24,845 nucleotides of DNA from Anaerolineae bacterium (GTDB taxonomy: Bacteria > Chloroflexota > Anaerolineae > B4-G1), in the NCBI GenBank assembly GCA_016783285.1, contig JADHWW010000022.1:1-24845 (forward strand), read 5' to 3'. The translations under genes were made by a program, and so were the position numbers. The stretch's first letter is position 1. Every line of letters starts with the position of its first letter. Below, piece after piece: positions 13,825 to 20,855 of this stretch. The notes under the pieces are model-generated. The model was not told the DNA's origin. It searched no databases and worked only from the letters and a program-made list of their open reading frames with translations.

Positions 13825-14324
13825 AAAATGAACCGGAGACTCAGCAGCGTTGCCTGGCTTTCGTCAAAAAGGCGGGCACGCTGATCCTCGTGGTCTCGGT
13901 GGTGGTATGGATTCTGTCGGCACTGCCCGATGGAGAGATCGAGACCAGTTATCTGGCCCAGATCGGCCATGCGCTGGAGCCACTGGGCCGGCTGATGGGC
14001 TTTGACTGGCGGCTGATGGTGGCACTGTTGACCAGTTTCGTCGCCAAGGAGAATTCTATCGCCACACTGGGCGTGCTGTTCGGTTCGACGGGGCTCACCG
14101 CAGGCGGCGCCGGCGAGGAAGCCGGGCTGGCGGCGACGATGGCAGTGACTTTCTCCCCGGCCACGGCGCTGGCTTTCTTCATCCCCTGCGTGGCGGCGGT
14201 CGCCGTTGTCCGGCAGGAGACCAACTCGTGGAAGTGGACGCTCTTTAACGTGGGGTTCCTGTTGCTCGTGTCGTGGGCGGTGGGGGTCGGGGTCTACTGG
14301 CTGGCGTGTTTGGTGGGGTTGTAG
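13821..14324 (+). CDS. FeoB C-terminal membrane domain only (no GTPase)
   Basis: 167-residue membrane protein matching only the last part of the ferrous iron transporter FeoB, roughly its second Gate domain and end. Segments line up with full FeoB: FVKKAGTLILVVSVVVWIL, WRLMVALLTSFVAKENSIATL and FFIPCVAAVAVVRQETNSW. The GTP-binding domain, the first Gate domain and most of FeoB are absent, and no upstream frame encodes them: the start is the ATGA overlap with the fur-like gene. GAAAGGA lies 10 bases upstream, so the short form looks expressible. It begins at a domain boundary, so it may be a real half-protein working with a GTPase encoded elsewhere, or a remnant of a deleted fur-feoAB operon. 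Confidence 0.82.
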   Translation: MKNEPETQQRCLAFVKKAGTLILVVSVVVWILSALPDGEIETSYLAQIGHALEPLGRLMGFDWRLMVALLTSFVAKENSIATLGVLFGSTGLTAGGAGEEAGLAATMAVTFSPATALAFFIPCVAAVAVVRQETNSWKWTLFNVGFLLLVSWAVGVGVYWLACLVGL

Positions 14325-14341
14325 ACAAATGAGGCGAACAG

Positions 14342-14761
14342 TCAGTTTTTCAGCAGTTGCTCAATCTCTCGAATCAGGAACGGCAAGTTGGGGCGGGTGA
14401 AGGAGAGTTCTGGCGCGGGGATGCGATGGTGCTTGATGTCGGGGGGAATGTGCTTGTGGTGCGGATGGGTGGCGGCCAGGACGGGGTCGTGGGGATGCGG
14501 TTGGGAGTCGTACCAGGACAACTGTTCGTCGCCACGCCAGACCTCGTAACCGTAACCGGTGATTTGCCCTGGCCCACTTGCAAAGGAGAGTTTTTCGCGC
14601 ACGACGATGCAATAGTTGCCTATCTCCAGTTTGCCAGTCAGACGGGCCACTGCTCTACCACGCCGAATGACTGTCAGAGTCGAATGACGTATGGAAGGGT
14701 ATCGCTGCTGGAGAGTGTATACGAATCGTTCGTACTCAGGCAGTGACCGTAAGGGGTTCAT
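14342..14761 (-). CDS. TumE-family (DUF6516) toxin
   Basis: 139-residue protein of the TumE/DUF6516 toxin family. The signature stretch is unmistakable: WYDSQPHPHDPVLAATHPHH, KHIPPDIKHHRIPAPELSFT and RPNLPFLIREIEQL. Residues 25-75 form the expected strands (HSTLTVIRRGRAVARLTG). The biochemical activity of the family is not certain. The gene start overlaps the upstream small gene by 26 bases and has no ribosome-binding site of its own, so it is translationally coupled, as in a toxin-antitoxin pair with the antitoxin first. It is convergent with the FeoB fragment (17 bases apart). Confidence 0.87.
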   Translation of the reverse strand: MNPLRSLPEYERFVYTLQQRYPSIRHSTLTVIRRGRAVARLTGKLEIGNYCIVVREKLSFASGPGQITGYGYEVWRGDEQLSWYDSQPHPHDPVLAATHPHHKHIPPDIKHHRIPAPELSFTRPNLPFLIREIEQLLKN

Positions 14762-15038
14762 AGCGGGCCGTGCGTCCGATCAGATAAGAAAGATTGGGGA
14801 TGGCTGTTTGCTGCAACAAAGACTGGATAGCCTGGCGGTATCGCTCCCGGCGACTGAGGAGTATCTCGTAGGTGCCAGCCCATTCACTCCAGTCCAGCAC
14901 CCAGGTCTCGTCTTCCGGCTCTTCGCCACGCTGGTAGGCTTTGTAGAATGTTTCGGTCAGGACGCCGTATTTCCGCTCAAACATCAGCAGGTCTTCTTCC
15001 ATAGCGTGAATATCCAGGAGGATTTCGCCAAGTGTCAT
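14736..15038 (-). CDS. Putative antitoxin partner of the TumE-family toxin
   Basis: About 100 residues from ATG 15038, which has AAGGAAG about 9 bases upstream; ATG 15071 is possible but less well supported. I do not recognise a named family or a helix-turn-helix. The sequence is acidic and helical in the first half (LGEILLDIHAMEEDLLMFER), has a tryptophan-rich middle (ETWVLDWSEWAGTYEIL), and is basic near RRERYRQAIQ. Its role is inferred from position: first in a two-gene unit, overlapping the toxin by 26 bases, behind one strong promoter. Confidence 0.7.
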   Translation of the reverse strand: MTLGEILLDIHAMEEDLLMFERKYGVLTETFYKAYQRGEEPEDETWVLDWSEWAGTYEILLSRRERYRQAIQSLLQQTAIPNLSYLIGRTARYEPLTVTA

Positions 15039-15095
15039 CGCATCACTTCCTTTCCACATCACCCGCGCCAATATGGGCCAACATTACTACAATCA

Positions 15096-15124
15096 ATTAT
15101 ACCGGCATTGGCAAATCTGGTCAA
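15096..15124 (-). promoter_or_regulatory. Promoter of the toxin-antitoxin pair
   Basis: Minus strand TTGACC, 17-nt spacer, perfect TATAAT. The expected start is near 15089, giving a leader of about 50 bases to ATG 15038 and lying downstream of no earlier usable start except 15071. Confidence 0.72.
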
Positions 15125-15131
15125 GCCAGCG

Positions 15132-15161
15132 TGGACAAATAAACGCCAAGTCTCCGCTAAT
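15132..15161 (+). promoter_or_regulatory. Possible promoter of the YibE/F gene
   Basis: TGGACA, 18-nt spacer, GCTAAT (5/6 and 4/6 matches). Expected start near 15168, with a GAAAGGA site at 15175-15181. Confidence 0.38.
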
Positions 15162-15184
15162 CCGCAAATTCTAGCGAAAGGATA

Positions 15185-16381
15185 ATGATGCAAAGACTGG
15201 AGCGGCTACTGATTGCAGCAATTGGCGTGCTGATCGTGCTGGCGGTGGCAATCGTCGTCGTATTGCCACGGCTGGGACAACAACCCTCCCCAACTGAGCA
15301 AACCCTCGCGCCGGGTGAGACGGAGACGATGGCCGCGCGCGTGATCGAGGTGCTGGAGGAAGGCACCATCGAACTGGACGGGGGCGGTACGCTGCCCTAC
15401 CAGCGGTTGCTACTACGCGTCGAGGATGGCTCGTTGGCCGGGGAGGATGTGACGGTCGAAGAGGGGACGGTCAACATCATCAACCAAGATCGGCTGTTCC
15501 ATGTCGGCGACCGGGTTTACCTGGAGCGGGCAGTGGGGCCAGATGGCGACCGTTTCTACATCTCGGATTTCGTGCGCACCGGGTCGTTGTTCTGGATCGT
15601 GGCGCTGTTTGTGGGACTGGTGGTGCTGGTGGGCCGGGGCAAAGGATTGCGATCGTTGGCCGGCACGCTGTTCAGCCTGGCGGTGATCTTTGCCTTCATC
15701 GTCCCTCAGATTATAGCCGGCCGAGACCCAGTTGTCGTGAGCATTGCCGGTTCCATCTTGTTGCTGACTGTCTCCAACTACCTGATTTATGGTTGGAATA
15801 CCAGGGCGCACGCGGCGGTGGCCGGGATGGTGTTGAGCCTGGTGCTGACCGGGGTACTGGCCTATCTATCCGTGGGCTGGGCCCGCCTGACGGGCCTGAG
15901 CGAGGAGGGAGGCTACCTGGTGATGGAACTGGGGTCGGGTATCAACTTGCAGGGACTCGTACTAGCCGGGATCATCATCGGATCAGTGGGAGCGTTGGAC
16001 GACGTTTGCGTGGCCCAGGTGTCGGTGGTCTTTGAACTGCTCGACGCCAACCCCGACCTGGAATGGATGGACCTGTTCCGCCGCAGTCTCAACGTCGGGC
16101 GAGACCACATCGCGGCGATGGTCAACACACTCGTCCTGGCCTACACGGGGGCTTCGCTGCCCTTGATGTTAGCCTTCACCATCTATCAAGAGCCACTCTG
16201 GCGGCGGGTCAACCGCGAGCCCATCGCCGAGGAGATCGTGCGCACGCTGGTGGGGAGCATAGGACTGGTTCTGGCCGCGCCCATCACCAGCCTGATCGCC
16301 AGCCTGCTGGCCCGCCGGGTGGTGCGACGGCAGGGTGACAAGGAGACAAGGGGACAAGGAGACAGGGAGAGTAGGTGGTGA
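15185..16381 (+). CDS. YibE/F-family multi-pass membrane protein
   Basis: 398-residue protein of the YibE/F family, whose function is unknown. An N-terminal helix (about residues 8-29) anchors an extracytoplasmic beta domain (MAARVIEVLEEGTIELDGGG through VGDRVYLERAVGPDGDRFYISDFVR). About seven helices follow, with the family-typical GLVVLVGRGKGLRSL, GALDDVCVAQVSVVFEL, NVGRDHIAAMVNTLVLAYTGASLPL and a REPIAEEIVRTLVGSIGLVLAAPIT end. ATG 15185 and 15188 are both possible behind GCGAAAGGATA. The last 15 residues (GDKETRGQGDRESRW) come from an 8-base microsatellite and are not family sequence. Its stop overlaps the ATG of a FeoC-like gene (TGATG), so the two are coupled. Confidence 0.9.
   Translation: MMQRLERLLIAAIGVLIVLAVAIVVVLPRLGQQPSPTEQTLAPGETETMAARVIEVLEEGTIELDGGGTLPYQRLLLRVEDGSLAGEDVTVEEGTVNIINQDRLFHVGDRVYLERAVGPDGDRFYISDFVRTGSLFWIVALFVGLVVLVGRGKGLRSLAGTLFSLAVIFAFIVPQIIAGRDPVVVSIAGSILLLTVSNYLIYGWNTRAHAAVAGMVLSLVLTGVLAYLSVGWARLTGLSEEGGYLVMELGSGINLQGLVLAGIIIGSVGALDDVCVAQVSVVFELLDANPDLEWMDLFRRSLNVGRDHIAAMVNTLVLAYTGASLPLMLAFTIYQEPLWRRVNREPIAEEIVRTLVGSIGLVLAAPITSLIASLLARRVVRRQGDKETRGQGDRESRW
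16338..16371 (+). repeat. 8-base microsatellite extending the YibE/F C-terminus
   Basis: Successive variants of GAGACAAG / GGGACAAG / GAGACAGG, about four copies, read in frame as KETRGQGDRE. Slippage here would change the YibE/F tail and the coupling to the next gene. Confidence 0.6.
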
Positions 16382-16689
16382 TGTTGAATCGGCTGTTGGA
16401 GTTACTGCGGGCAGGAGGCACTCACCGGGTGACTGACCTGGCCCGCGAGTTGGAGACGACACCCGCAATGGTCGAGGCGGTGCTGGAGCACCTGGCTCGG
16501 ATGGGCTACCTGGAGCAAGTGGGTGGGGAGTGCGGCGAAAAATGCGCCGCGTGCCCGTTGGGGGGACTGTGCGCGGTTGGCGCTCCTTCGACTTTACCTG
16601 GAACAGGCAGTGGCCGGGTGTGGACACTGGCAGAAAAGAGGAGCACCAGCGCGTCAATCTGCGCATCCCCTGAACCACTGAGGCACTGA
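16381..16689 (+). CDS. FeoC-like winged-helix protein with Cys cluster
   Basis: About 102 residues. The first 60 form a small winged helix (LLELLRAGGTHRVTDLARELETTPAMVEAVLEHLARMGYLEQV), followed by CGEKCAACPLGGLC, the four-cysteine wing cluster of FeoC proteins. In enterobacteria FeoC is a small partner of FeoB and may bind an iron-sulfur cluster. ATG 16381 overlaps the YibE/F stop by one base; in-frame GTGs at 16375 and 16378 are alternatives. The C-terminal 20-25 residues are poor in family character, and the last codons and stop lie in the first copy of a tandem repeat, so the original end may be lost. Its presence next to YibE/F, two genes from a FeoB piece and a Fur regulator, suggests a former or altered iron-uptake locus. 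Confidence 0.78.
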   Translation: MLNRLLELLRAGGTHRVTDLARELETTPAMVEAVLEHLARMGYLEQVGGECGEKCAACPLGGLCAVGAPSTLPGTGSGRVWTLAEKRSTSASICASPEPLRH

Positions 16690-16980
16690 ACGCACTGAGG
16701 TCACTGATTCAGTGTCCTCATCCTCCTCAGTGACTCAGTGATTCAACCACCCCAACCTCCCCTCCCCCAACCCATTGAACCACTGAGGCACTGAATTCGC
16801 TGAAACCGCTGATCGTCGTTCCTTCAGTGTCCTCATCCTCCTCAGTGGCTCAGTGATTCAACCACCCCAACCTCCCCCAACCCATTGAACCACTGAGGCG
16901 CTGAATTCGCTGAAACCGCTGATCGTCGTTCCTTCAGTGTCCTCATCCTCCTCAGTGGCTCAGTGATTCAACCACCCCAA
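16671..16980. repeat. Three tandem palindromic repeats, 105-110 bp
   Basis: Units begin at TGAACCACTGAGG: 16671, 16776 and 16886 (spacing 105 and 110). Units 2 and 3 are nearly identical. Each contains CCACTGAGGCACTGAA, and farther on TTCAGTGTCCTCATCCTCCT then CAGTGGCTCAGTGATTCAA, which is nearly the inverse, so each unit can fold into a hairpin. A pyrimidine-rich linker (ACCACCCCAACCTCCC) joins units. There are no unique spacers, so this is not CRISPR. The array forms the 3' end of the FeoC-like gene on one side and cuts the restriction gene on the other. Confidence 0.92.
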
Positions 16981-17297
16981 CTGACCGAGACCGAGGGCTT
17001 TTTGGCCTCCAGGAAAAACTTGCGCCCGCCGCCGACGCGGAAGCAATAGTCGGGTGCACGGGTGGCCCCGCCAACCTTGATGGCGTCCTCGTGTACCACG
17101 TCCTTGTACTGCTCGGCGTAGCCCCGCACGTTGCGCACGTCCCAGCCGAGCGCCTCGAAGAAAAGGTCAATGAACTCGACGCGCACCTGGGTTTCTTTGT
17201 ACTCGGCGCGTTTGTAGACGTCCAGGTTGCAGGCGAAGCGTTCCATCAGGCGTTCGACCTCGCTCCTGGCCTCGGCATAAGTGGCGGGGATGGACAT
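16968..17297 (-). pseudogene. Truncated restriction-modification protein (N-terminal nuclease part)
   Basis: 109-residue remnant. It matches the N-terminus of large combined nuclease/N6-adenine methylase proteins (Type IIG or Eco57I-like): ERFACNLDVYKRAEYKETQV, EFIDLFFEALGWDVRN, VHEDAIKVGGATRAPDYCF and RKFFLEAKKPSV, the last two giving the PD...ExK nuclease motif. Family members run on for hundreds of residues including the methylase. Here the frame ends in SVSWGG, of which SWGG is read from the tandem repeat. Promoter and start are intact: AAGGAG lies 6 bases before ATG 17297. The repeat array therefore probably replaced or separated the 3' part. Confidence 0.85.
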
Positions 17298-17328
17298 ATC
17301 TGCTCCTTGCGCTGTGGGGTTGCCCCCG

Positions 17329-17357
17329 ATTATACTCAATTCCGCCGCGCGCGCCAA
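17329..17357 (-). promoter_or_regulatory. Promoter of the truncated restriction gene
   Basis: Minus strand TTGGCG, 17-nt spacer, perfect TATAAT; expected start near 17322, leader about 25 bases to ATG 17297. Confidence 0.65.
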
Positions 17358-17417
17358 CGTCACATCCGCTCCAGCGCCGAGTCGGGTTCGTGGGCAAAGA
17401 CCGCCGGCTGACAGCAT

Positions 17418-17446
17418 TTGCGCGACTGTCGAAACTATGATACACT
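17418..17446 (+). promoter_or_regulatory. Weak candidate promoter of the PAP2-mannosidase operon
   Basis: TTGCGC, 17-nt spacer, TACACT, a poor match; TATGAT at 17436 is a second possible -10 box without a suitably placed -35. Confidence 0.3.
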
Positions 17447-17502
17447 TATTCAACAATCGCTTCCGCCCTGGCACTTTCGGAAAGAAAAGGAGGGTGGCTC
17501 AA

Positions 17503-18354
17503 ATGGATTTCATCCTGTGGCTGCAGTCTTTTCGCTCCCCCCTGTTCGACACCTTCTTCACCGTCGTCAACACTACGGCAGAGGACAACTTCATCACCGC
17601 TCTCGCGGTCATCATCTTCTGGTGTGTTGACCCCCTCGTCGGGCTGAGATTCCTCCTCCCCCTCCTCTTCTCCGGCTACCTCAACTCCGCTCTCAAAGAC
17701 CTGTTCCACACCCCCCGCCCCACCGCTGAACAGGTGCGCTTCGTGGTCGTCCCCTCGGACGGGAGTTACGCCTTCCCCAGCGGGCACACGCAGAACGCGG
17801 CCGTCCTGTGGTCCTACCTGGCTGGCCATTTCAGGAAAAAGCCACTCGTCGTGGCCGCCGTGGTGATGATCCCCCTGGTTGGCCTGGCGCGCATCTACCG
17901 TGGCGCACACTGGCCCGTGGACGTCCTGGGCGGGATGGCCATCGGCGTCGCGCTGGTCTGGCTGGCGCTGACCATCTACCGCTTCTGGGACCACCGTTCC
18001 CTCTCGCTGCCGCTGTGGGGGCAACTGGTGGCAGGTGTGGCTGTCCCGCTCGCCCTGTTCGCCGTGTACCCCGAAACCTCCTTGCAGACGGGGTCCGCCC
18101 TGGGGATGATCATCGGCTTCGCGCTGGAGCGGCGCTACGTGTGTTTCCCCGTTCGCCTCCCGCTGTGGAAGCAGGCGCTCAAGGTGCTGATCGGGACGGC
18201 AGTGCTGGTGGCCCTGCAGATGCTCCTGCCCCAACTCTTCCCCGTGGGGCCGGCGTTTCGTTTCACCCGCTACGCGCTGATCGGGCTGTGGGGCACGTTG
18301 GGCGCGCCCTTCGTCTTCCGCACAATCTTTGGCTCCGAGGAAAAGGAAAAGTGA
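17503..18354 (+). CDS. PAP2-superfamily membrane phosphatase
   Basis: 283-residue integral membrane protein of the phosphatidic acid phosphatase type 2 family. The three catalytic motifs are complete: KDLFHTPRP (about residues 64-72), PSGHTQ (about 90-95) and the ARIYRGAHWPVDVLGG block (about 127-142). About seven to eight membrane helices are visible, with extra C-terminal helices beyond the core. Likely substrates are lipid phosphates or undecaprenyl diphosphate. ATG 17503 follows AAAAGGAGGG. Its stop overlaps the GTG of the next gene (GTGA), making it the first gene of a four-gene unit with sugar uptake and mannosidase functions, although the mechanistic link is not evident. Confidence 0.9.
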   Translation: MDFILWLQSFRSPLFDTFFTVVNTTAEDNFITALAVIIFWCVDPLVGLRFLLPLLFSGYLNSALKDLFHTPRPTAEQVRFVVVPSDGSYAFPSGHTQNAAVLWSYLAGHFRKKPLVVAAVVMIPLVGLARIYRGAHWPVDVLGGMAIGVALVWLALTIYRFWDHRSLSLPLWGQLVAGVAVPLALFAVYPETSLQTGSALGMIIGFALERRYVCFPVRLPLWKQALKVLIGTAVLVALQMLLPQLFPVGPAFRFTRYALIGLWGTLGAPFVFRTIFGSEEKEK

Positions 18355-19475
18355 ACTCACGAGAACGGGTGATGGCGGTTCTGCGCCACGAGCCGCCAGA
18401 TCGCGTGCCTGTGGACCTGGGCTCCACGGCGGTCTCCGGCATCCACCAGCGAGCCAACGACGGTCTGAAGGCACTCCTGGGCATCGAGGCCGACGAGCCG
18501 GTGCACGACGTGGTCCAGGGCCTCGTCGTCCCCGATGAGCGCATCCTGCAGCGGTTCGGCGTGGATCTTCGCCGCGTGGCGCTGCGGCCACCCTCGAACG
18601 CGGCTGCCATTCTGCCGTCAGAAGGCGAGGACACCTACCACGACGAGTGGGGGATGCGGCGACAGCGCACCGACCTGTACTGGGAGATCGTGGGATATCC
18701 GCTGGCGGACGCCAAAGCGGAAGACCTGCAGTACTATCCCTGGCCCGATCCGCACGATCCCGGCCGGGTAGCCGGTCTGGCCGAGGAGGCCCGGCGTCTC
18801 TACGAAGAGACCAACTACGCACTGGTAGCCGACTTCCTGGGTGGTGGCATCTTCGAGCAGGCGCTGTGGATGCGGGGCTTCGAGCGCTTCATGATGGACA
18901 TGGTCAGTGATGAGCCCTTCGCCACCGCTCTCCTGGACATCCTGCTGGAATTGTACATCGAGTTCTACACCGTCTACCTGGAGGCGGTGGGCCCCTACGT
19001 CCAGATCGTGGCCATCGGAGACGACCTGGGGATGCAGACCGGCCCCCTCATCTCGCCGAATCTCTATCGCCGGCTGATCAAGCCCCGCCACAAGGAACTG
19101 TACGACTTTATCCACTCGTGCACCGAGGCGAAAATCATGCACCACACCTGCGGCAGCGTCTTCCCTTTCGTGCAGGATCTGATTGACGTGGGAGTGGACG
19201 TTCTGAACCCGATCCAGACCTCCGCCCGGGGGATGGACCCGGTCGCCCTGAAGCGGGAGTTCGGCGAGCGGCTGGTTTTCTATGGGGGGATTGACGTGCA
19301 GCAGATCCTCCCCTTCGCCACGCCAGAGCGGGTCAAGGAAGAGGTCAGGCACATCGTCGCCACCCTGGGCCAGGGAGGTGGCTACATCTTCGCCCCCAGC
19401 CACAACATTCAGGCGGACGTCCCGCCGGAGAACATCGTGGCCATGTATGAAACGATCCAGGAGGTGTTACCATGA
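18351..19475 (+). CDS. UroD/MtaA-superfamily protein (possible corrinoid-linked methyltransferase)
   Basis: 374-residue TIM-barrel protein of the uroporphyrinogen decarboxylase superfamily, in the divergent branch that includes cobalamin methyltransferases such as MtaA and CmuA. It opens with NSRERVMAVLRHEPPDRVPVD, typical of that branch. A central GDDLGMQTGPLISPNLYRRL and IMHHTCGSVFPFVQDLID (about 262-279) hold the His/Cys region used for zinc in methyltransferases; VFYGGIDVQQILPFATPERV and GGYIFAPSHNIQADVPPENI complete the barrel. It is unlikely to be the heme enzyme. It starts with GTG overlapping the PAP2 stop and ends overlapping the transporter start (ATGA). The catabolic context suggests action on a sugar-derived or methylated substrate, but this is inference. 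Confidence 0.86.
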   Translation: MNSRERVMAVLRHEPPDRVPVDLGSTAVSGIHQRANDGLKALLGIEADEPVHDVVQGLVVPDERILQRFGVDLRRVALRPPSNAAAILPSEGEDTYHDEWGMRRQRTDLYWEIVGYPLADAKAEDLQYYPWPDPHDPGRVAGLAEEARRLYEETNYALVADFLGGGIFEQALWMRGFERFMMDMVSDEPFATALLDILLELYIEFYTVYLEAVGPYVQIVAIGDDLGMQTGPLISPNLYRRLIKPRHKELYDFIHSCTEAKIMHHTCGSVFPFVQDLIDVGVDVLNPIQTSARGMDPVALKREFGERLVFYGGIDVQQILPFATPERVKEEVRHIVATLGQGGGYIFAPSHNIQADVPPENIVAMYETIQEVLP

Positions 19476-20845
19476 AAAGCAGATTCGCCAAGATCGCCTA
19501 CGGCGTGGGCAACCTGGGACAGGCGCTCTTCTTCAACACGGTGCAGACGTTCCTGATCTTCTTCTACACCGACGTGGTGCGCCTCGACCCCGGTCTGGTG
19601 GGCCTGGCCTTTGCCATCTCCTACGGCGTGTGGAACGCCATCAACGACCCCCTCGTCGGGGTGCTCTCGGACCGCACCCGCACCCGCTGGGGGCGGCGCA
19701 TCCCCTACATCGCGCTGGGTGCCCCGCTCACCTTCATCCTCTTCGTTTTGATCTGGTCCCCGCCCCTGGGAGGCAGTCCCCTGACCGACCCTTCCCACAT
19801 GGGCATCTTTATCTACTTTGCCGTCGTCATCGCCCTCTTTGACCTGGCATATACCGCCGTCAGCGTCACTTACACCGCCCTTTTCCCCGAGGCGTTCGAG
19901 GACCTCGAGGAAAGGACGGAGGTCTCCATCTACCGGCAGGTGGCGGCGATGATCGGCACGGCGCTCGGCCTGGCCATCACGCCTGTCATCGTCGGCGCCC
20001 TCTCCGAGCGGTTCGGCGATCTGGGCGGATGGACGGGCGCGGGTCTGATCCTGGGGATCGTCGGTGGGGCTGCCTTCGGGGTCTCGCTGCTGGGGAGCCG
20101 GGAGCGGAAAGAGGCCAGTGAGGAAAAGGCACTGCCACTCACTGTTGCCTTCAAAGAGACCTTCACCAACCGCTCGTTCCTGACCTTCGTGGGCGCCAAC
20201 CTGATGATCTGCTACGTGTGGAGTTGGCTCTCGGCCATGGTGCCCTTCTTCACCAAGTACGTCATCGGCGCCGAGGAGGAGCAGATGAGCCTGATATTCG
20301 TCGGCATGTTCGTCACCTCGATGGCCTTCTACCCCCTCTGGAGGAAGGTCGCCCTGCGCCTGGGATCGAAGCGCACGCTGGGCCTGGCTGTGACGCTCTT
20401 CGTCGCCTTCTTGCTCCCCGTCCTGTTCGTCGCCAACGTGCCGCAGGCGTTTATTATGATGCTCTTCGTCGGCGCGGCCAACTCCGGCATCACGCTGGTG
20501 CGGGATATCGTGCTCAGCGACGTGATAGACGAGGACGAATTGCACACCGGCCGGCGGCGGGAGGGGAGCTACTTCGGGGTGAACGCCTTCATCGAGCGGC
20601 TAGTCATGGTGCTGATCGGCGGCTCTACCTTCCTGGTGCTGGGTCTGAGCGGCTACAATGCCGAGTTGACGACCCAACCGCCGTCCGTCGCGCTGGGCAT
20701 CCGGCTGGGCATGGGCCTGCTGCCGGCCGTGGCCCTGGCGATCTTTCTGGCGGCGCTAAAGTTCTACCCGCTAGGGAAGGAGCAGGTCGTGGCGCTCCGG
20801 GGGAGGCTGGAGGTGTTGCACCGAGAAAAAGCGCGTGAGGTGTGA
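19472..20845 (+). CDS. GPH/MelB-type sugar:cation symporter (MFS)
   Basis: 457-residue, roughly 12-helix transporter of the glycoside-pentoside-hexuronide family. Diagnostic segments are KIAYGVGNLGQALFFN at the N-terminus, YGVWNAINDPLVGVLSDRTR followed by TRWGRRIPYI (the N-terminal loop signature), and DVIDEDELHTGRRREGSYFG near residues 350-370, the conserved late loop. ATG 19472 overlaps the previous stop and has GGAGG 7 bases upstream. It is followed after 10 bases by an alpha-mannosidase, so the likely cargo is a mannose-containing glycoside taken up whole and cut inside the cell. Confidence 0.93.
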   Translation: MKSRFAKIAYGVGNLGQALFFNTVQTFLIFFYTDVVRLDPGLVGLAFAISYGVWNAINDPLVGVLSDRTRTRWGRRIPYIALGAPLTFILFVLIWSPPLGGSPLTDPSHMGIFIYFAVVIALFDLAYTAVSVTYTALFPEAFEDLEERTEVSIYRQVAAMIGTALGLAITPVIVGALSERFGDLGGWTGAGLILGIVGGAAFGVSLLGSRERKEASEEKALPLTVAFKETFTNRSFLTFVGANLMICYVWSWLSAMVPFFTKYVIGAEEEQMSLIFVGMFVTSMAFYPLWRKVALRLGSKRTLGLAVTLFVAFLLPVLFVANVPQAFIMMLFVGAANSGITLVRDIVLSDVIDEDELHTGRRREGSYFGVNAFIERLVMVLIGGSTFLVLGLSGYNAELTTQPPSVALGIRLGMGLLPAVALAIFLAALKFYPLGKEQVVALRGRLEVLHREKAREV

Positions 20846-20855
20846 GACAAAGGAG

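Noticed and set aside
16671..16980. Could the palindromic array be CRISPR?
   Set aside because: Units are over 100 bases, adjoin each other almost wholly as repeat, and have no unique spacers; no cas genes are present.
17446..18822. A 458-codon minus-strand frame and similar long antisense frames at 18618-19403 and 19409-20545
   Set aside because: All are opposite confident PAP2, UroD-like and transporter genes, and none shows domain motifs or a ribosome-binding site.
18351..19475. Calling the UroD-like protein true uroporphyrinogen decarboxylase (hemE)
   Set aside because: N-terminal and His/Cys segments fit the methyltransferase-like branch, and it sits in a sugar operon with no heme genes nearby.
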